Of a stretch of DNA of 36,252 nt, positions 19,470 through 27,369 are shown piece by piece. The DNA is taken from positions 1 to 36,252 of the forward strand of contig CAMWQB010000013.1 of NCBI GenBank assembly GCA_947176295.1. The letters are read 5' to 3'. Under the pieces are notes generated by a model, which worked only from the letters and a program-made list of their open reading frames with translations, searched no databases and was not told the DNA's origin. Every line of letters begins with the position of its first letter. The stretch's first letter is position 1. The DNA is from an uncultured Porphyromonadaceae bacterium (GTDB lineage: Bacteria; Bacteroidota; Bacteroidia; Bacteroidales; Muribaculaceae). Both the position numbers and the translations under genes were made by a program.

Positions 19470-20498
19470 ATGGCAGACAAGAACAACCTTATCGTATATT
19501 GCGAATATGAGGACGGGCACGTTGCAGACGTGAGCCTTGAACTCCTCACCAAAGGCCGCGTGCTGGCCAACCGCCTGGGCGTGAAGCTCGAAGCTATCGT
19601 GATTGGCGACAAACTCGACGGAGTGGAAGATCAAATCTTCCCCTACGGAGCTGACACGGTATATAAAATGGAGGATGCACGCCTGTATCCTTACACCTCG
19701 AATCCCCACGCAGCGGCTCTCATCAATCTTTTCAAGGAAATCGAGCCACAGGTGTGCCTGATGGGTGCAACCTGCATCGGTCGCGACCTGGGTCCTCGCG
19801 TAAGCTCATGCCTTCACAGCGGCCTTACGGCTGACTGCACGGCTCTCGAAATCGGCGACCACAAGGATGCCAAGACCGGTAAGGAATATAAGGATCTGCT
19901 TCTTCAGATCCGCCCGGCTTTCGGCGGCAATATCGTTGCTACGATCGTGAATCCGGAGCATCGTCCTCAGATGGCAACCGTGCGCGAGGGTGTGATGAAA
20001 AAAGAGATTTTCGACCCTGCGCACAAGGGTGAGGTGGTGAATCTCGATCCGAAAAAGTATGTTGCCGATACGGACTATGTGGTGGAAATCATCGATCGCC
20101 ACATCGAGAAGTCGAAGGTGAACATCAAGAACTCTCCCATCATCGTGGCCGGTGGCTATGGTGTGGGCAGCAAGGAAAACTTCAAGCTGCTTTATGACCT
20201 GGCTCAGACCCTTGGCGCCGAGGTAGGGGCATCGCGTGCGGCGGTTGACGCAGGATTTATCGAACATGAGCGTCAGATTGGCCAAACGGGAGTAACCGTT
20301 CGTCCGAAGCTCTACATCGCCTGCGGCATCTCGGGCCAGATCCAGCACATCGCCGGCATGCAGGAGAGTTCGATAATCATCTCCATCAACAACGATCCCA
20401 ATGCGCCGATCAATAAAATTGCAGATTTCGTGATCACCGGCGACATGGAAGAGGTTGTGCCCAAGCTCATCAAGTACTACAAGAAAAACTCCAAGTAA
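19470..20498 (+). CDS. etfA: Electron transfer flavoprotein, alpha subunit
   Basis: 342 residues from ATG 19470 (MADKNNLIVYCEYEDGHVADVSLELL), which begins where family members begin. The frame is open from ATG 19431, which overlaps the etfB stop and would add 13 non-conserved residues; that alternative cannot be excluded. The C-terminal FAD-binding domain is clear: VAGGYGVGSKENF (about 220-232), SRAAVDAGF, and GISGQIQHIAGMQESSIIISINNDPNAPI, which binds FAD phosphate and adenine. Partner of EtfB; four bases (20499-20501 plus stop spacing) separate it from the dehydrogenase gene. Confidence 0.92.
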   Translation: MADKNNLIVYCEYEDGHVADVSLELLTKGRVLANRLGVKLEAIVIGDKLDGVEDQIFPYGADTVYKMEDARLYPYTSNPHAAALINLFKEIEPQVCLMGATCIGRDLGPRVSSCLHSGLTADCTALEIGDHKDAKTGKEYKDLLLQIRPAFGGNIVATIVNPEHRPQMATVREGVMKKEIFDPAHKGEVVNLDPKKYVADTDYVVEIIDRHIEKSKVNIKNSPIIVAGGYGVGSKENFKLLYDLAQTLGAEVGASRAAVDAGFIEHERQIGQTGVTVRPKLYIACGISGQIQHIAGMQESSIIISINNDPNAPINKIADFVITGDMEEVVPKLIKYYKKNSK

Positions 20499-20501
20499 AC
20501 A

Positions 20502-22214
20502 ATGGCAAACTTTTATACCGATAATCCTGATCTGAAGCACCACCTGACGCATCCTATGATGCAGAAAATCGTGGAGCTCAAGGAACGCAACTATACTGAA
20601 GCCGAAAAATACGACTATGCTCCTCTGAACTATGAGGATGCAATGGACAACTACGAGCGCACGCTCGAAATCGTAGGCGAAATCTGCGGCGACGTGATCG
20701 CTCCGAATGCTGAGGGCGTGGACCATCAGGGACCGCGCGTTGAAAACAACCGCGTGATCTATGCTGACGGCACGAAGGAGAACCTGGAGGTTTGCCGCAA
20801 GGCCGGCCTTATGGGTATGGCTATGCCCCGCCGCTTCGGGGGACTGAATTTCCCGATCACTCCTTACATTATGGCTGCAGATATCGTGAGCCGCGCTGAC
20901 ACGGGCTTTGAGAACCTCTGGGGGCTGCAGGACTGCGCCGAGACGCTCTATGAATTCGGCAACGACGACCAGCGCTCGCGCTACATTCCCCGCGTATGCG
21001 CCGGTGAGACCATGAGTATGGACCTCACAGAGCCTGATGCAGGCTCTGACCTTCAGAGCGTGATGCTGAAGGCTACGCAGAAGGAAGACGGGACGTGGGT
21101 GCTGAACGGCGTGAAACGTTTCATCACCAATGGCGACTCGGACATCCATCTGGTGCTGGCCCGCTCGGAAGCAGGGACGAAGGATGGCCGCGGCCTGTCG
21201 ATGTTTATTTACGACAAGCGCAATGGCGGCGTGGACGTGCGCCGCATTGAGAACAAGATGGGCATCAAGGGTTCGCCGACTTGCGAACTTACGTATAAAA
21301 ATGCTCCGGCAGAACTCTGCGGCTCGACCCGCATGGGCCTGATCAAGTATGTGATGGCGCTGATGAACGGTGCTCGTCTCGGCATTGCTGCACAGAGCGT
21401 GGGTGTGAGCGAAATCTGCTACCGTGAGGCTCTGGCTTACGCTAAGGAGCGTAAGCAGTTCGGCAAGGCTATCATTGAATTCCCGGCGGTTTCTGAGATG
21501 CTGGCAGTGATTAAGGCTAAGCTTGACGCAAGCCGCTCGCTGCTGTACGAGACGGCCCGCTATGTGGACCTCTACAAGGCTCTCGAGGATATTGAGCGCG
21601 AACGCAAGCTCACTCCCGAGGAGAAGGCTGAGCTTAAGGGCTACCGCAAGTTTGCTGATGCTCTGACGCCGATGAGCAAGGGTATGAGCTCGGAATACTG
21701 CAACCAAAATGCATATGATTGCATCCAGATCCATGGCGGGTCGGGCTTCATGAAGGACTATGCTTGTGAACGCGTATATCGCGACGCTCGCATTACGTCG
21801 ATTTATGAGGGCACGACGCAGCTGCAGGTGGTGGCTGCTATCCGCCACGTGACCACGGGCACGTATAAGTCTCTCATCGACGGCTACGCTGCCACAGAGT
21901 TCAAGGCTGAGCTGCAGCCTATGGCTGAGAACCTGAAGCGCCTGACGGCCCTATATGAGGAGGCCATCGCTGCTGTAAGCGCAGTTGGCAAGCCCGAATA
22001 TATGGACTTCATGGCTCGTCGCCTCGTCGAAATGGCCGGCAATGTCGTAATGAGCTATCTGCTGCTTCTGGATGCGAACCGCAACGAGAGCTTCATGGCA
22101 AGCGCTCAGGTCTACAACAAGATTGCTGATGCTGAGGTGAGCAAACATTCGGAGTTCATCAAGAACTTCAAGCCTGAACAGCTGGCATTCTACGGCGTGG
22201 AAGCCCAGGCCTGA
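20502..22214 (+). CDS. Acyl-CoA dehydrogenase family protein
   Basis: 570 residues, an FAD enzyme of the acyl-CoA dehydrogenase superfamily, longer than the usual 380 because of N- and C-terminal extensions common in the Bacteroidales version. Visible motifs are MSMDLTEPDAGSDLQSV (flavin and substrate loop, near residue 170), RKQFGKAIIEFPAV, and IYEGTTQLQ with the likely catalytic base Glu at about residue 436. The extra C-terminal 100 residues are helical. Co-transcribed with its electron acceptor EtfBA, so the operon forms a complete oxidation module. Whether it acts as a dehydrogenase or as an enoyl-CoA reductase in vivo cannot be read from sequence. Confidence 0.92.
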   Translation: MANFYTDNPDLKHHLTHPMMQKIVELKERNYTEAEKYDYAPLNYEDAMDNYERTLEIVGEICGDVIAPNAEGVDHQGPRVENNRVIYADGTKENLEVCRKAGLMGMAMPRRFGGLNFPITPYIMAADIVSRADTGFENLWGLQDCAETLYEFGNDDQRSRYIPRVCAGETMSMDLTEPDAGSDLQSVMLKATQKEDGTWVLNGVKRFITNGDSDIHLVLARSEAGTKDGRGLSMFIYDKRNGGVDVRRIENKMGIKGSPTCELTYKNAPAELCGSTRMGLIKYVMALMNGARLGIAAQSVGVSEICYREALAYAKERKQFGKAIIEFPAVSEMLAVIKAKLDASRSLLYETARYVDLYKALEDIERERKLTPEEKAELKGYRKFADALTPMSKGMSSEYCNQNAYDCIQIHGGSGFMKDYACERVYRDARITSIYEGTTQLQVVAAIRHVTTGTYKSLIDGYAATEFKAELQPMAENLKRLTALYEEAIAAVSAVGKPEYMDFMARRLVEMAGNVVMSYLLLLDANRNESFMASAQVYNKIADAEVSKHSEFIKNFKPEQLAFYGVEAQA

Positions 22215-22234
22215 CACCGAACCTATAATCATCC

Positions 22235-22282
22235 AAAAATTAGGCGAAGCCCCCTACTCTACGGGCTTCGCCTAATTTTTTT
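22235..22282. terminator. Strong bidirectional terminator after the acyl-CoA dehydrogenase gene
   Basis: Perfect 18-bp stem, AAAAATTAGGCGAAGCCC (22235-22252) with its complement at 22263-22280, a 10-base loop, and a T run on the plus strand. The A run on the left arm makes it equally good for leftward transcripts, so it would also stop transcription from the inward-facing promoter at 22423. Confidence 0.93.
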
Positions 22283-22390
22283 GGAGGAGGATATTTTTGG
22301 ACAGAAATTAAATCAACGTAGGACGTCTATCTTAATTTATTAACAATTTTCCTCCAACCCTCTCAGGGTTTAACTATATAAGATATACGC

Positions 22391-22407
22391 ATCTCTTTGT
22401 AAGAGAT
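22391..22407 (+). repeat. Left inverted repeat of a putative invertible promoter
   Basis: ATCTCTTTGTAAGAGAT. This is itself a 7-3-7 near-palindrome, and it is the exact reverse complement of 22574-22590. The asymmetric centre TGT (ACA in the other copy) shows that the two copies are in opposite orientation, as expected for recombinase crossover sites. Confidence 0.8.
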
Positions 22408-22573
22408 AAGCGTTTAGACGTACAAAGGTAATACAATAATTCGTAATATAGCCAATATAGGATATAAAAAAGCAATTAATTGTAATATCTAAAGGTTACC
22501 ACTTCTTGTTTAGTAACAGGAAGTCGAGTTTCTTGTTTGCAGCTTAGTTTTTAATTATTTGAGATGATTCAAA
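22408..22573. promoter_or_regulatory. Putative invertible DNA segment carrying a promoter (current orientation OFF)
   Basis: 166 AT-rich bases with no coding potential, bounded by 17-bp inverted repeats. It contains CAAAGGTA at 22423-22430, i.e. a perfect -7 box TACCTTTG on the minus strand, with TTG (minus) at 22455-22453, 22 bases upstream. In this orientation the promoter points left into a bidirectional terminator. Inversion would put TACCTTTG on the plus strand at 22551-22558, about 68 bases before the ATG at 22626. I see no consensus promoter facing right in the present orientation. Size, repeat geometry and position upstream of glycan genes all match known Bacteroides phase-variable promoters. 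No recombinase gene is in this window, so it would act from elsewhere. Confidence 0.72.
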
Positions 22574-22596
22574 ATCTCTTACAAAGAGATTTTGAA
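22568..22596 (+). repeat. Right inverted repeat of the putative invertible promoter
   Basis: The core 22574-22590 is the exact inverse of 22391-22407. This copy has a longer palindrome: TTCAAAATCTCTT (22568-22580) pairs perfectly with 22584-22596 around an ACA centre, so it also forms a 13-bp hairpin in any leader transcript. Confidence 0.8.
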
Positions 22597-22625
22597 ATTC
22601 AATCACAATTAATAATTCAAATTTT

Positions 22626-22721
22626 ATGGACGAAGTTAAACTTCCGATCATTGCTCTTGTGATCCCATGTTATAATGAAGAATTGGCTCAACCTGAAACC
22701 ATAAAAGATTTATTATCATGA
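22626..22721 (+). pseudogene. N-terminal remnant of a GT2 glycosyltransferase (or GT2-derived leader peptide)
   Basis: A 31-codon frame whose product opens MDEVKLPIIALVIPCYNEE and continues LAQPETIKDLLS. This is unmistakably the start of a family-2 glycosyltransferase of the polyprenyl-phosphate (GtrB/Dpm1-like) type, in which VIPCYNEEE..LPETI is the first strand and nucleotide-binding loop. It ends there with TGA at 22719-22721, so the catalytic DxD region and the membrane anchors are gone. The stop overlaps the ATG of the next gene (ATGA, 22718-22721), the usual arrangement between real operon partners. Most likely an internal deletion removed the body of the gene and kept the start and the translational coupling. 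It lies 30 bases past the right inverted repeat. Confidence 0.75.
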
Positions 22722-24352
22722 ATAATATCGCAATTACCATCAAAAATATTTTATATATACTACTTATTTTAATATCAACAATTCCGGGATATTATCTTGT
22801 AAAGTATGGCCTCCACTTCACGGATGAACCATATCAGATAATGAACACAATGGATATACACCGGAGCCCCTTAGCTCCACTTACGAGTTGGTTTGGGGGG
22901 CTTCTTGGACAGTTGACGGACTATAGATGGCTATCTTACCGTTATCTTGCGGTTACACTCAACAATCTGTCTATTATTGTGGCGGGATTATATATGTATT
23001 ATCGTGTAAGATCCATATCACTTACGGCAATTACATGCTCCATAGCAATTATATTATCAGGATTAAGCAGAAGCTATCATAATCTTTTTGGTTGGGATAG
23101 TTTTACAGCATTTTTTATTGTAGTCTTAATAGTGTGCATGCTATTATTTATAGAGCATCCAAATTTTATCCGCTTGTTTTCGGTAGCAGTAGTGTCGGTT
23201 TTAACAACATTGGTTAGAATACCCAATATCGTATGCTTTCCGATAATTATAGCTGTTACGGTCTTTATGTCTTCCAAAATATATTCAGTTCAGAATCCCG
23301 GAATTAGTCGAAAATATATAATAAGTTATATATTTCAATTTGCTGTTTTATTATTTGTTATTATCACATTATTATACCATTCCATCCATATATACATCTA
23401 CGATATAAAGTTCAATTCAATCTCATCTCATTCTGCATCTTCTTTATTAGGAGTATTTATACATTCATTTATCAGGTATTCTCTTTCAATAATGGCCTTT
23501 GGAATGGTGGTTATTGTTCTTTCATGGTTTAGGAAGAGAATGGCCTCAGAAGAAACTATATTTTGGAAAAACCATTTCAAAATACTTAGTCTATTTGCCA
23601 TTGTTTGGCTATATTCAGTTGTCCACTACCTCCCTAACGTTATAAACGTCCCAGAATATGATGTAGTATGGATACTACTGGCATTAGTATATTTACTAAT
23701 CGCTTTCTATCTAAATAAATCCTTCAAAAAACTCCTATCAATAGTCGTCATTCTAATATTTGGAAGTATCTGTTTTATTGGAAGCAATAATGGATTTGTT
23801 AAATTTCCGGCGTTTCTTCTTATACCTTTCACCACAACATTTCTAATACAGAATACAAGTCAATCAAAAATAAGATACTTTTTAATTATAGCTATTCTAC
23901 CATTACTAATTACATATGCTCAAACAATACCAAATATAGCATTTCAGGATGACGGCTTCAAATATTCTGATACTATGGTAAAAGAAGGGAGAGCATCCGG
24001 ATTATATACATCTTCGCAAAAAGCCTCCGTTGTTGAGGATATACAGAAGCTTAATAAAATATTGACGAGCCACCGGATTGTCGTAGGAGAGGGTTATGAC
24101 CGATTTGTATATGAATATATCTTAAATTGTCCCAACTCTTATTTGCGTCATGATTGGACTTTAGGCGCTAAAAACCTTGACAAGCAAGAATATGTTTATT
24201 GGCTAGAAAAGAGAATGTCCGAAATGGACGACTATGCGATCGTGTATATTAAACGCGAAAATGGGTCATCTTCTATTGTTGAAGAATTTCTGGATAAAAA
24301 TTTTAAAAATAAATCAGAATACAATTCATTCATCGTTTATTTACCAAATTAG
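22718..24352 (+). CDS. Polytopic GT-C-like membrane protein, probable glycosyltransferase
   Basis: 544 residues with roughly eleven to thirteen hydrophobic segments and a soluble C-terminal domain of about 140 residues. After the first membrane helix there is FTDEPYQIMNTMDIHRSPLAP, whose acidic pair DEP in the first periplasmic loop is what GT-C enzymes (ArnT/PMT/GT39-like) use for catalysis. I infer that it transfers a sugar from a polyprenyl-phosphate donor to a surface glycan; the acceptor is unknown. Its start overlaps the stop of the GT2 remnant. Base composition is strikingly AT-rich compared with the housekeeping genes on either side, suggesting horizontal acquisition. Expression should depend on the invertible promoter upstream. 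Confidence 0.72.
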   Translation: MNNIAITIKNILYILLILISTIPGYYLVKYGLHFTDEPYQIMNTMDIHRSPLAPLTSWFGGLLGQLTDYRWLSYRYLAVTLNNLSIIVAGLYMYYRVRSISLTAITCSIAIILSGLSRSYHNLFGWDSFTAFFIVVLIVCMLLFIEHPNFIRLFSVAVVSVLTTLVRIPNIVCFPIIIAVTVFMSSKIYSVQNPGISRKYIISYIFQFAVLLFVIITLLYHSIHIYIYDIKFNSISSHSASSLLGVFIHSFIRYSLSIMAFGMVVIVLSWFRKRMASEETIFWKNHFKILSLFAIVWLYSVVHYLPNVINVPEYDVVWILLALVYLLIAFYLNKSFKKLLSIVVILIFGSICFIGSNNGFVKFPAFLLIPFTTTFLIQNTSQSKIRYFLIIAILPLLITYAQTIPNIAFQDDGFKYSDTMVKEGRASGLYTSSQKASVVEDIQKLNKILTSHRIVVGEGYDRFVYEYILNCPNSYLRHDWTLGAKNLDKQEYVYWLEKRMSEMDDYAIVYIKRENGSSSIVEEFLDKNFKNKSEYNSFIVYLPN

Positions 24353-24386
24353 CAAACAGGTTGTTCGTAATATTACATAAAAATTT

Positions 24387-24423
24387 AACAGGGTAGAGTT
24401 CTATAGGATTACTCTACCCTGTT
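24387..24423. terminator. Bidirectional terminator between convergent glycan genes
   Basis: AACAGGGTAGAGT (24387-24399) pairs perfectly with 24411-24423 around an 11-base loop. Flanking AAATTT and TTTAATTT extend the stem with one mismatch and give T-rich ends on both strands. It serves the plus gene ending at 24352 and the minus gene ending at 24454. Confidence 0.85.
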
Positions 24424-24453
24424 TAATTTGATGTCCTTAAAAATATTCTCAGG

Positions 24454-25425
24454 TCAATTTGTTTGTTTGAGGGAAGTGAAGTCTTTCAGGTTTATGCGTT
24501 TGCCGTCGATTTCGCGGATGAAGTAGTTTGGTCTGTTTTTTGTCTCGTTGAAGATGCGGGCAATGTATTCTCCCATTATGCCAAGTGTCAATAATATGAT
24601 GCCTCCGAGGAAGAGTATGGTTACCATAAGAGTCGGGAATCCGGCGACCGCCTCTCCTACTATAAGCGTCTTCACAAGGATAAACACCAGATACAGTAGG
24701 GCGAACATCGATACGATTGAACCAAGGATCGTTGCGAACCTCAGAGGAACCGTGGTATAGGAGGTGATGCCTTCTATGGCAAAACCGAGAAGCTTAAAGA
24801 AGTTCCATTTCGTCTCTCCTGCTTCGCGGTCGCCCTGCTCAAAGGGTACGTCTGTCTTCTTGAAACCTATGTAGCAGTACAGTCCTTTTGTATAGCGGTT
24901 TGTTTCGCGAAGCTGACGCAATGCATTTATGCATGATCTGTCAAGCAGGCGGAAATCTCCGACGTTCTCAAGGATTGGTATTCTGGTCGTTTTCTGAAGG
25001 AGCTTGTAATACATGAGGGAGAGTTTCTTGCGTAGCCATGGTTCCTTTCCGCGTGTTATGCGGCGTCCATAGACGTCATCAAATCCTTTCTCCCATTCGG
25101 CTACCATCTCCGGTATTACCTCCGGGGGATGCTGAAGGTCGGCATCCATAATGACGGTACAGTCTCCTGATACGACATCGAAGCCTGCCATCATGGCCGT
25201 CTCTTTGCCGTAATTGCGAGAAAGATCCACAAAATGGAAGCGGGGATCGCGCTCATGCATTTGCAATGCGAGCAGAGCAGTGTTATCCGAGCTTCCGTCA
25301 TTGACCATGACTATTTCCCATTCATAGTCGGGATGGGAGTTCATCAATGACGAAAGTCGTTCGTACAAGGCGGGAAGAACTTCCTGCTCATTGTACATTG
25401 GAACAAGTATCGATACTTTCTTCAT
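24454..25425 (-). CDS. Polyprenyl-phosphate glycosyltransferase, GT2 (GtrB/DPM1-like)
   Basis: 323 residues. N-terminal cytoplasmic GT2 domain: VSILVPMYNEQEVLPALYERL, VNDGSSDNT (about 42-49), and the metal-binding DAD of VIMDADLQHPPE (about 94-96). The acceptor-side QGDREAGETKW region follows, then two C-terminal membrane helices (about 230-255 and 262-285) and the tail GEYIARIFNETKNRPNYFI. This is the layout of enzymes that load a sugar onto undecaprenyl phosphate at the inner face of the membrane. Its start overlaps the end of the 592-residue gene by 38 bases, so the two form one unit. It may also supply donor to the plus-strand GT-C-like protein, whose own GT2 is decayed (inference). Confidence 0.92.
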   Translation of the reverse strand: MKKVSILVPMYNEQEVLPALYERLSSLMNSHPDYEWEIVMVNDGSSDNTALLALQMHERDPRFHFVDLSRNYGKETAMMAGFDVVSGDCTVIMDADLQHPPEVIPEMVAEWEKGFDDVYGRRITRGKEPWLRKKLSLMYYKLLQKTTRIPILENVGDFRLLDRSCINALRQLRETNRYTKGLYCYIGFKKTDVPFEQGDREAGETKWNFFKLLGFAIEGITSYTTVPLRFATILGSIVSMFALLYLVFILVKTLIVGEAVAGFPTLMVTILFLGGIILLTLGIMGEYIARIFNETKNRPNYFIREIDGKRINLKDFTSLKQTN

Positions 25426-27166
25426 GTCCTTTTTGTCTTCGTATTTCTATGTCTTTAATTTTTCGGGAACCGATTTCGACACCGACCATTCCTTCTTGAG
25501 AAATCAGAATTGTGGTTGTGTCTACCGGGATACATACTTGATTATAATCAACGCTAGGCCGTTTTAAAATTTTATGTATCATCTCTGAAATATTTGAACG
25601 GCTAACGCGCTGAGTTATTACTACAGAGTCTCCTAACGAGGGAGCAAATGAATCAAACCAAAGATATGTATCTCCTTGATATACGTTAGTTTGATTATCG
25701 ACCGGCTTATTATGAGAAATGAATGATTTTGAATTATTATATGCTTGTATGTCTGAGGGCTCTAAGAGGCGAATCGGTTTCATCCCCTTCATATAATGCC
25801 AGTTGAGAGTTTTCATCAACCAATAATCTCGTGTGGAGGATGTGAACCAATTGGAAAGGAACGGGTCTACATCAGAGGGTATATGAATATCCGGTATGGC
25901 AAGAACTCCGGTTGGAGATGCTATGTATTCGTTGACGAATGCATGATATATCCTTTTTAATTCGTGCTGTGTGGAGATAAGCCGGTATTGATGAAATCCA
26001 AAACATATCAAGCCTATTACAACAAAGGAATTTACGTAGGAACGATTAATAGAATTAATCGGGAAATATTGTAAAAGCTTGAAAAATAGGATGGCGGAGT
26101 AAAATGAGATACCGTTAAAAGATTGTGGAAGAGTATTTGCGACCATTCCGAAGGCAATGGCAATAAACAAAATAGTCCACTCAAGCTGACTATCTTTGAA
26201 GAATTCCTTTAATTTTGAATGGTTGTAATAACGCAAGGAAACTAATCCAATAATCAGAATCCAAAAGAGGTATGTCCCAATAAGAAGATTAATACCGGAC
26301 CAAATACTCCAAATAAGCCCCGGACGAGTGCCCAATCGAACAAAATTTCCGGGAGCAAGGATTAAAATGGCAGTTCCGATCCAAAGAGATAATGTCAGAC
26401 ACCACTCGGATGGGGTCAATTTCTTCCAATTACGAATTACATAAAAGAATACACCTCCGGAAAGGGGCAATGAAAAGGCTTCCTGGCTCCAACCTGTAAT
26501 AAACCCGATTAGGACTAATAGTATAAGAGAAAATAAATTAGAAGTCTTATTAGGGTAGCGGTGGGATTTAAACAATAACAGATAGGAAAGAACCAAGACC
26601 ATTGGGAAGAGGTAGTTCAAGCCACCTGCAATGGGATACCATACTCTACTATTATTTTGATATAAGTATAAATATGTTATGGCTACGAGAAACCATGTCA
26701 GAGCATTGATGCGTCCTTTTTTCTGTGCAGTATAATACATGAAAAGAATCATGATTGACAGAAGGAGGACGCCGAGAAAAATTGAGTAAGATGTCTGTCC
26801 CCATGGGCCGGCAAACATTTGGACAAGAATATGAATTAATGTTCTGCCGTTCGAATAAAAGTATTGGACAGCTTGTGAACGGATCGCATCGCCCAAATTC
26901 GCGACCAAGACAGAATAATCATTGCTGCCCAAAGGATTCGCGTCCAAAACATAGCGATATAACAGATCGTCGCTAATAGGCTCGACAAACAGAGCGCGTA
27001 AAACTATTGAAACTGAAGAGACCAAGCAAATTCCAATTATCAGAATTATACTAAATTTATCAACTCGACTAATGCATGATAAGGATTGCTTCTTGCATGA
27101 GGACGGCAGGCCATTATCCTGATCAAGAATGCCATTTTCCTCACAGGGGGGGGTATCTTGCTTCAT
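25388..27166 (-). CDS. Polytopic membrane protein, DUF6056-like, probable glycan-modifying transferase
   Basis: 592 residues with about ten membrane segments. Motifs are PISDDLLYRY soon after the first helix (SDD about 65-67), then YFYSNGRTLIH and SRVWYPIAGGLNYLFP. That DD...NGR...W-P--GG-NY pattern is what I associate with DUF6056 and with GtrC-like O-antigen glucosyltransferases; the acidic pair could be catalytic. The soluble C-terminal 120 residues are beta-rich. It is followed by the GT2 gene with a 38-base overlap, the GtrB-GtrC arrangement of surface-glycan modification systems. A good promoter lies at 27212-27242. Low GC. The family name is from memory; the acceptor is unknown. Confidence 0.7.
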   Translation of the reverse strand: MKQDTPPCEENGILDQDNGLPSSCKKQSLSCISRVDKFSIILIIGICLVSSVSIVLRALFVEPISDDLLYRYVLDANPLGSNDYSVLVANLGDAIRSQAVQYFYSNGRTLIHILVQMFAGPWGQTSYSIFLGVLLLSIMILFMYYTAQKKGRINALTWFLVAITYLYLYQNNSRVWYPIAGGLNYLFPMVLVLSYLLLFKSHRYPNKTSNLFSLILLVLIGFITGWSQEAFSLPLSGGVFFYVIRNWKKLTPSEWCLTLSLWIGTAILILAPGNFVRLGTRPGLIWSIWSGINLLIGTYLFWILIIGLVSLRYYNHSKLKEFFKDSQLEWTILFIAIAFGMVANTLPQSFNGISFYSAILFFKLLQYFPINSINRSYVNSFVVIGLICFGFHQYRLISTQHELKRIYHAFVNEYIASPTGVLAIPDIHIPSDVDPFLSNWFTSSTRDYWLMKTLNWHYMKGMKPIRLLEPSDIQAYNNSKSFISHNKPVDNQTNVYQGDTYLWFDSFAPSLGDSVVITQRVSRSNISEMIHKILKRPSVDYNQVCIPVDTTTILISQEGMVGVEIGSRKIKDIEIRRQKGHEESIDTCSNVQ

Positions 27167-27211
27167 ATCAATAAGTTATAATCTTAACGCGATTTGTATT
27201 TATTTTAAATG

Positions 27212-27242
27212 CAAAGGTAGGAAATATTTGTGGCATAACAAA
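27212..27242 (-). promoter_or_regulatory. Predicted promoter for the minus-strand glycan pair
   Basis: On the minus strand, TTTG (27242-27239) and TACCTTTG (27219-27212) are 19 bases apart, an almost ideal Bacteroidetes promoter. It ends 46 bases before the start codon at 27166. Unlike the promoter at 22423, it is not flanked by inverted repeats that I can see. Confidence 0.75.
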
Positions 27243-27369
27243 ATTATAGTATTGTTTATTTGGTTTTTAAGCATCGATTATATGTGGATTTTCTTGAATA
27301 TTCGAATAGAAAAGTGAACTCGTGGTATAAGAATTATGTTATTTTTTAAACACTTAAATTAATCGAAAA

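Noticed and set aside
19806-21848. A 680-codon open frame antisense to etfA and the acyl-CoA dehydrogenase gene.
   Set aside because: It spans two clearly real genes and their junction and lacks any domain pattern.
22356-22370. Small hairpin AACCC/GGGTT left of the inverted repeat.
   Set aside because: Only five base pairs and no T run; too weak to call a terminator, particularly as a strong one lies at 22235-22282.
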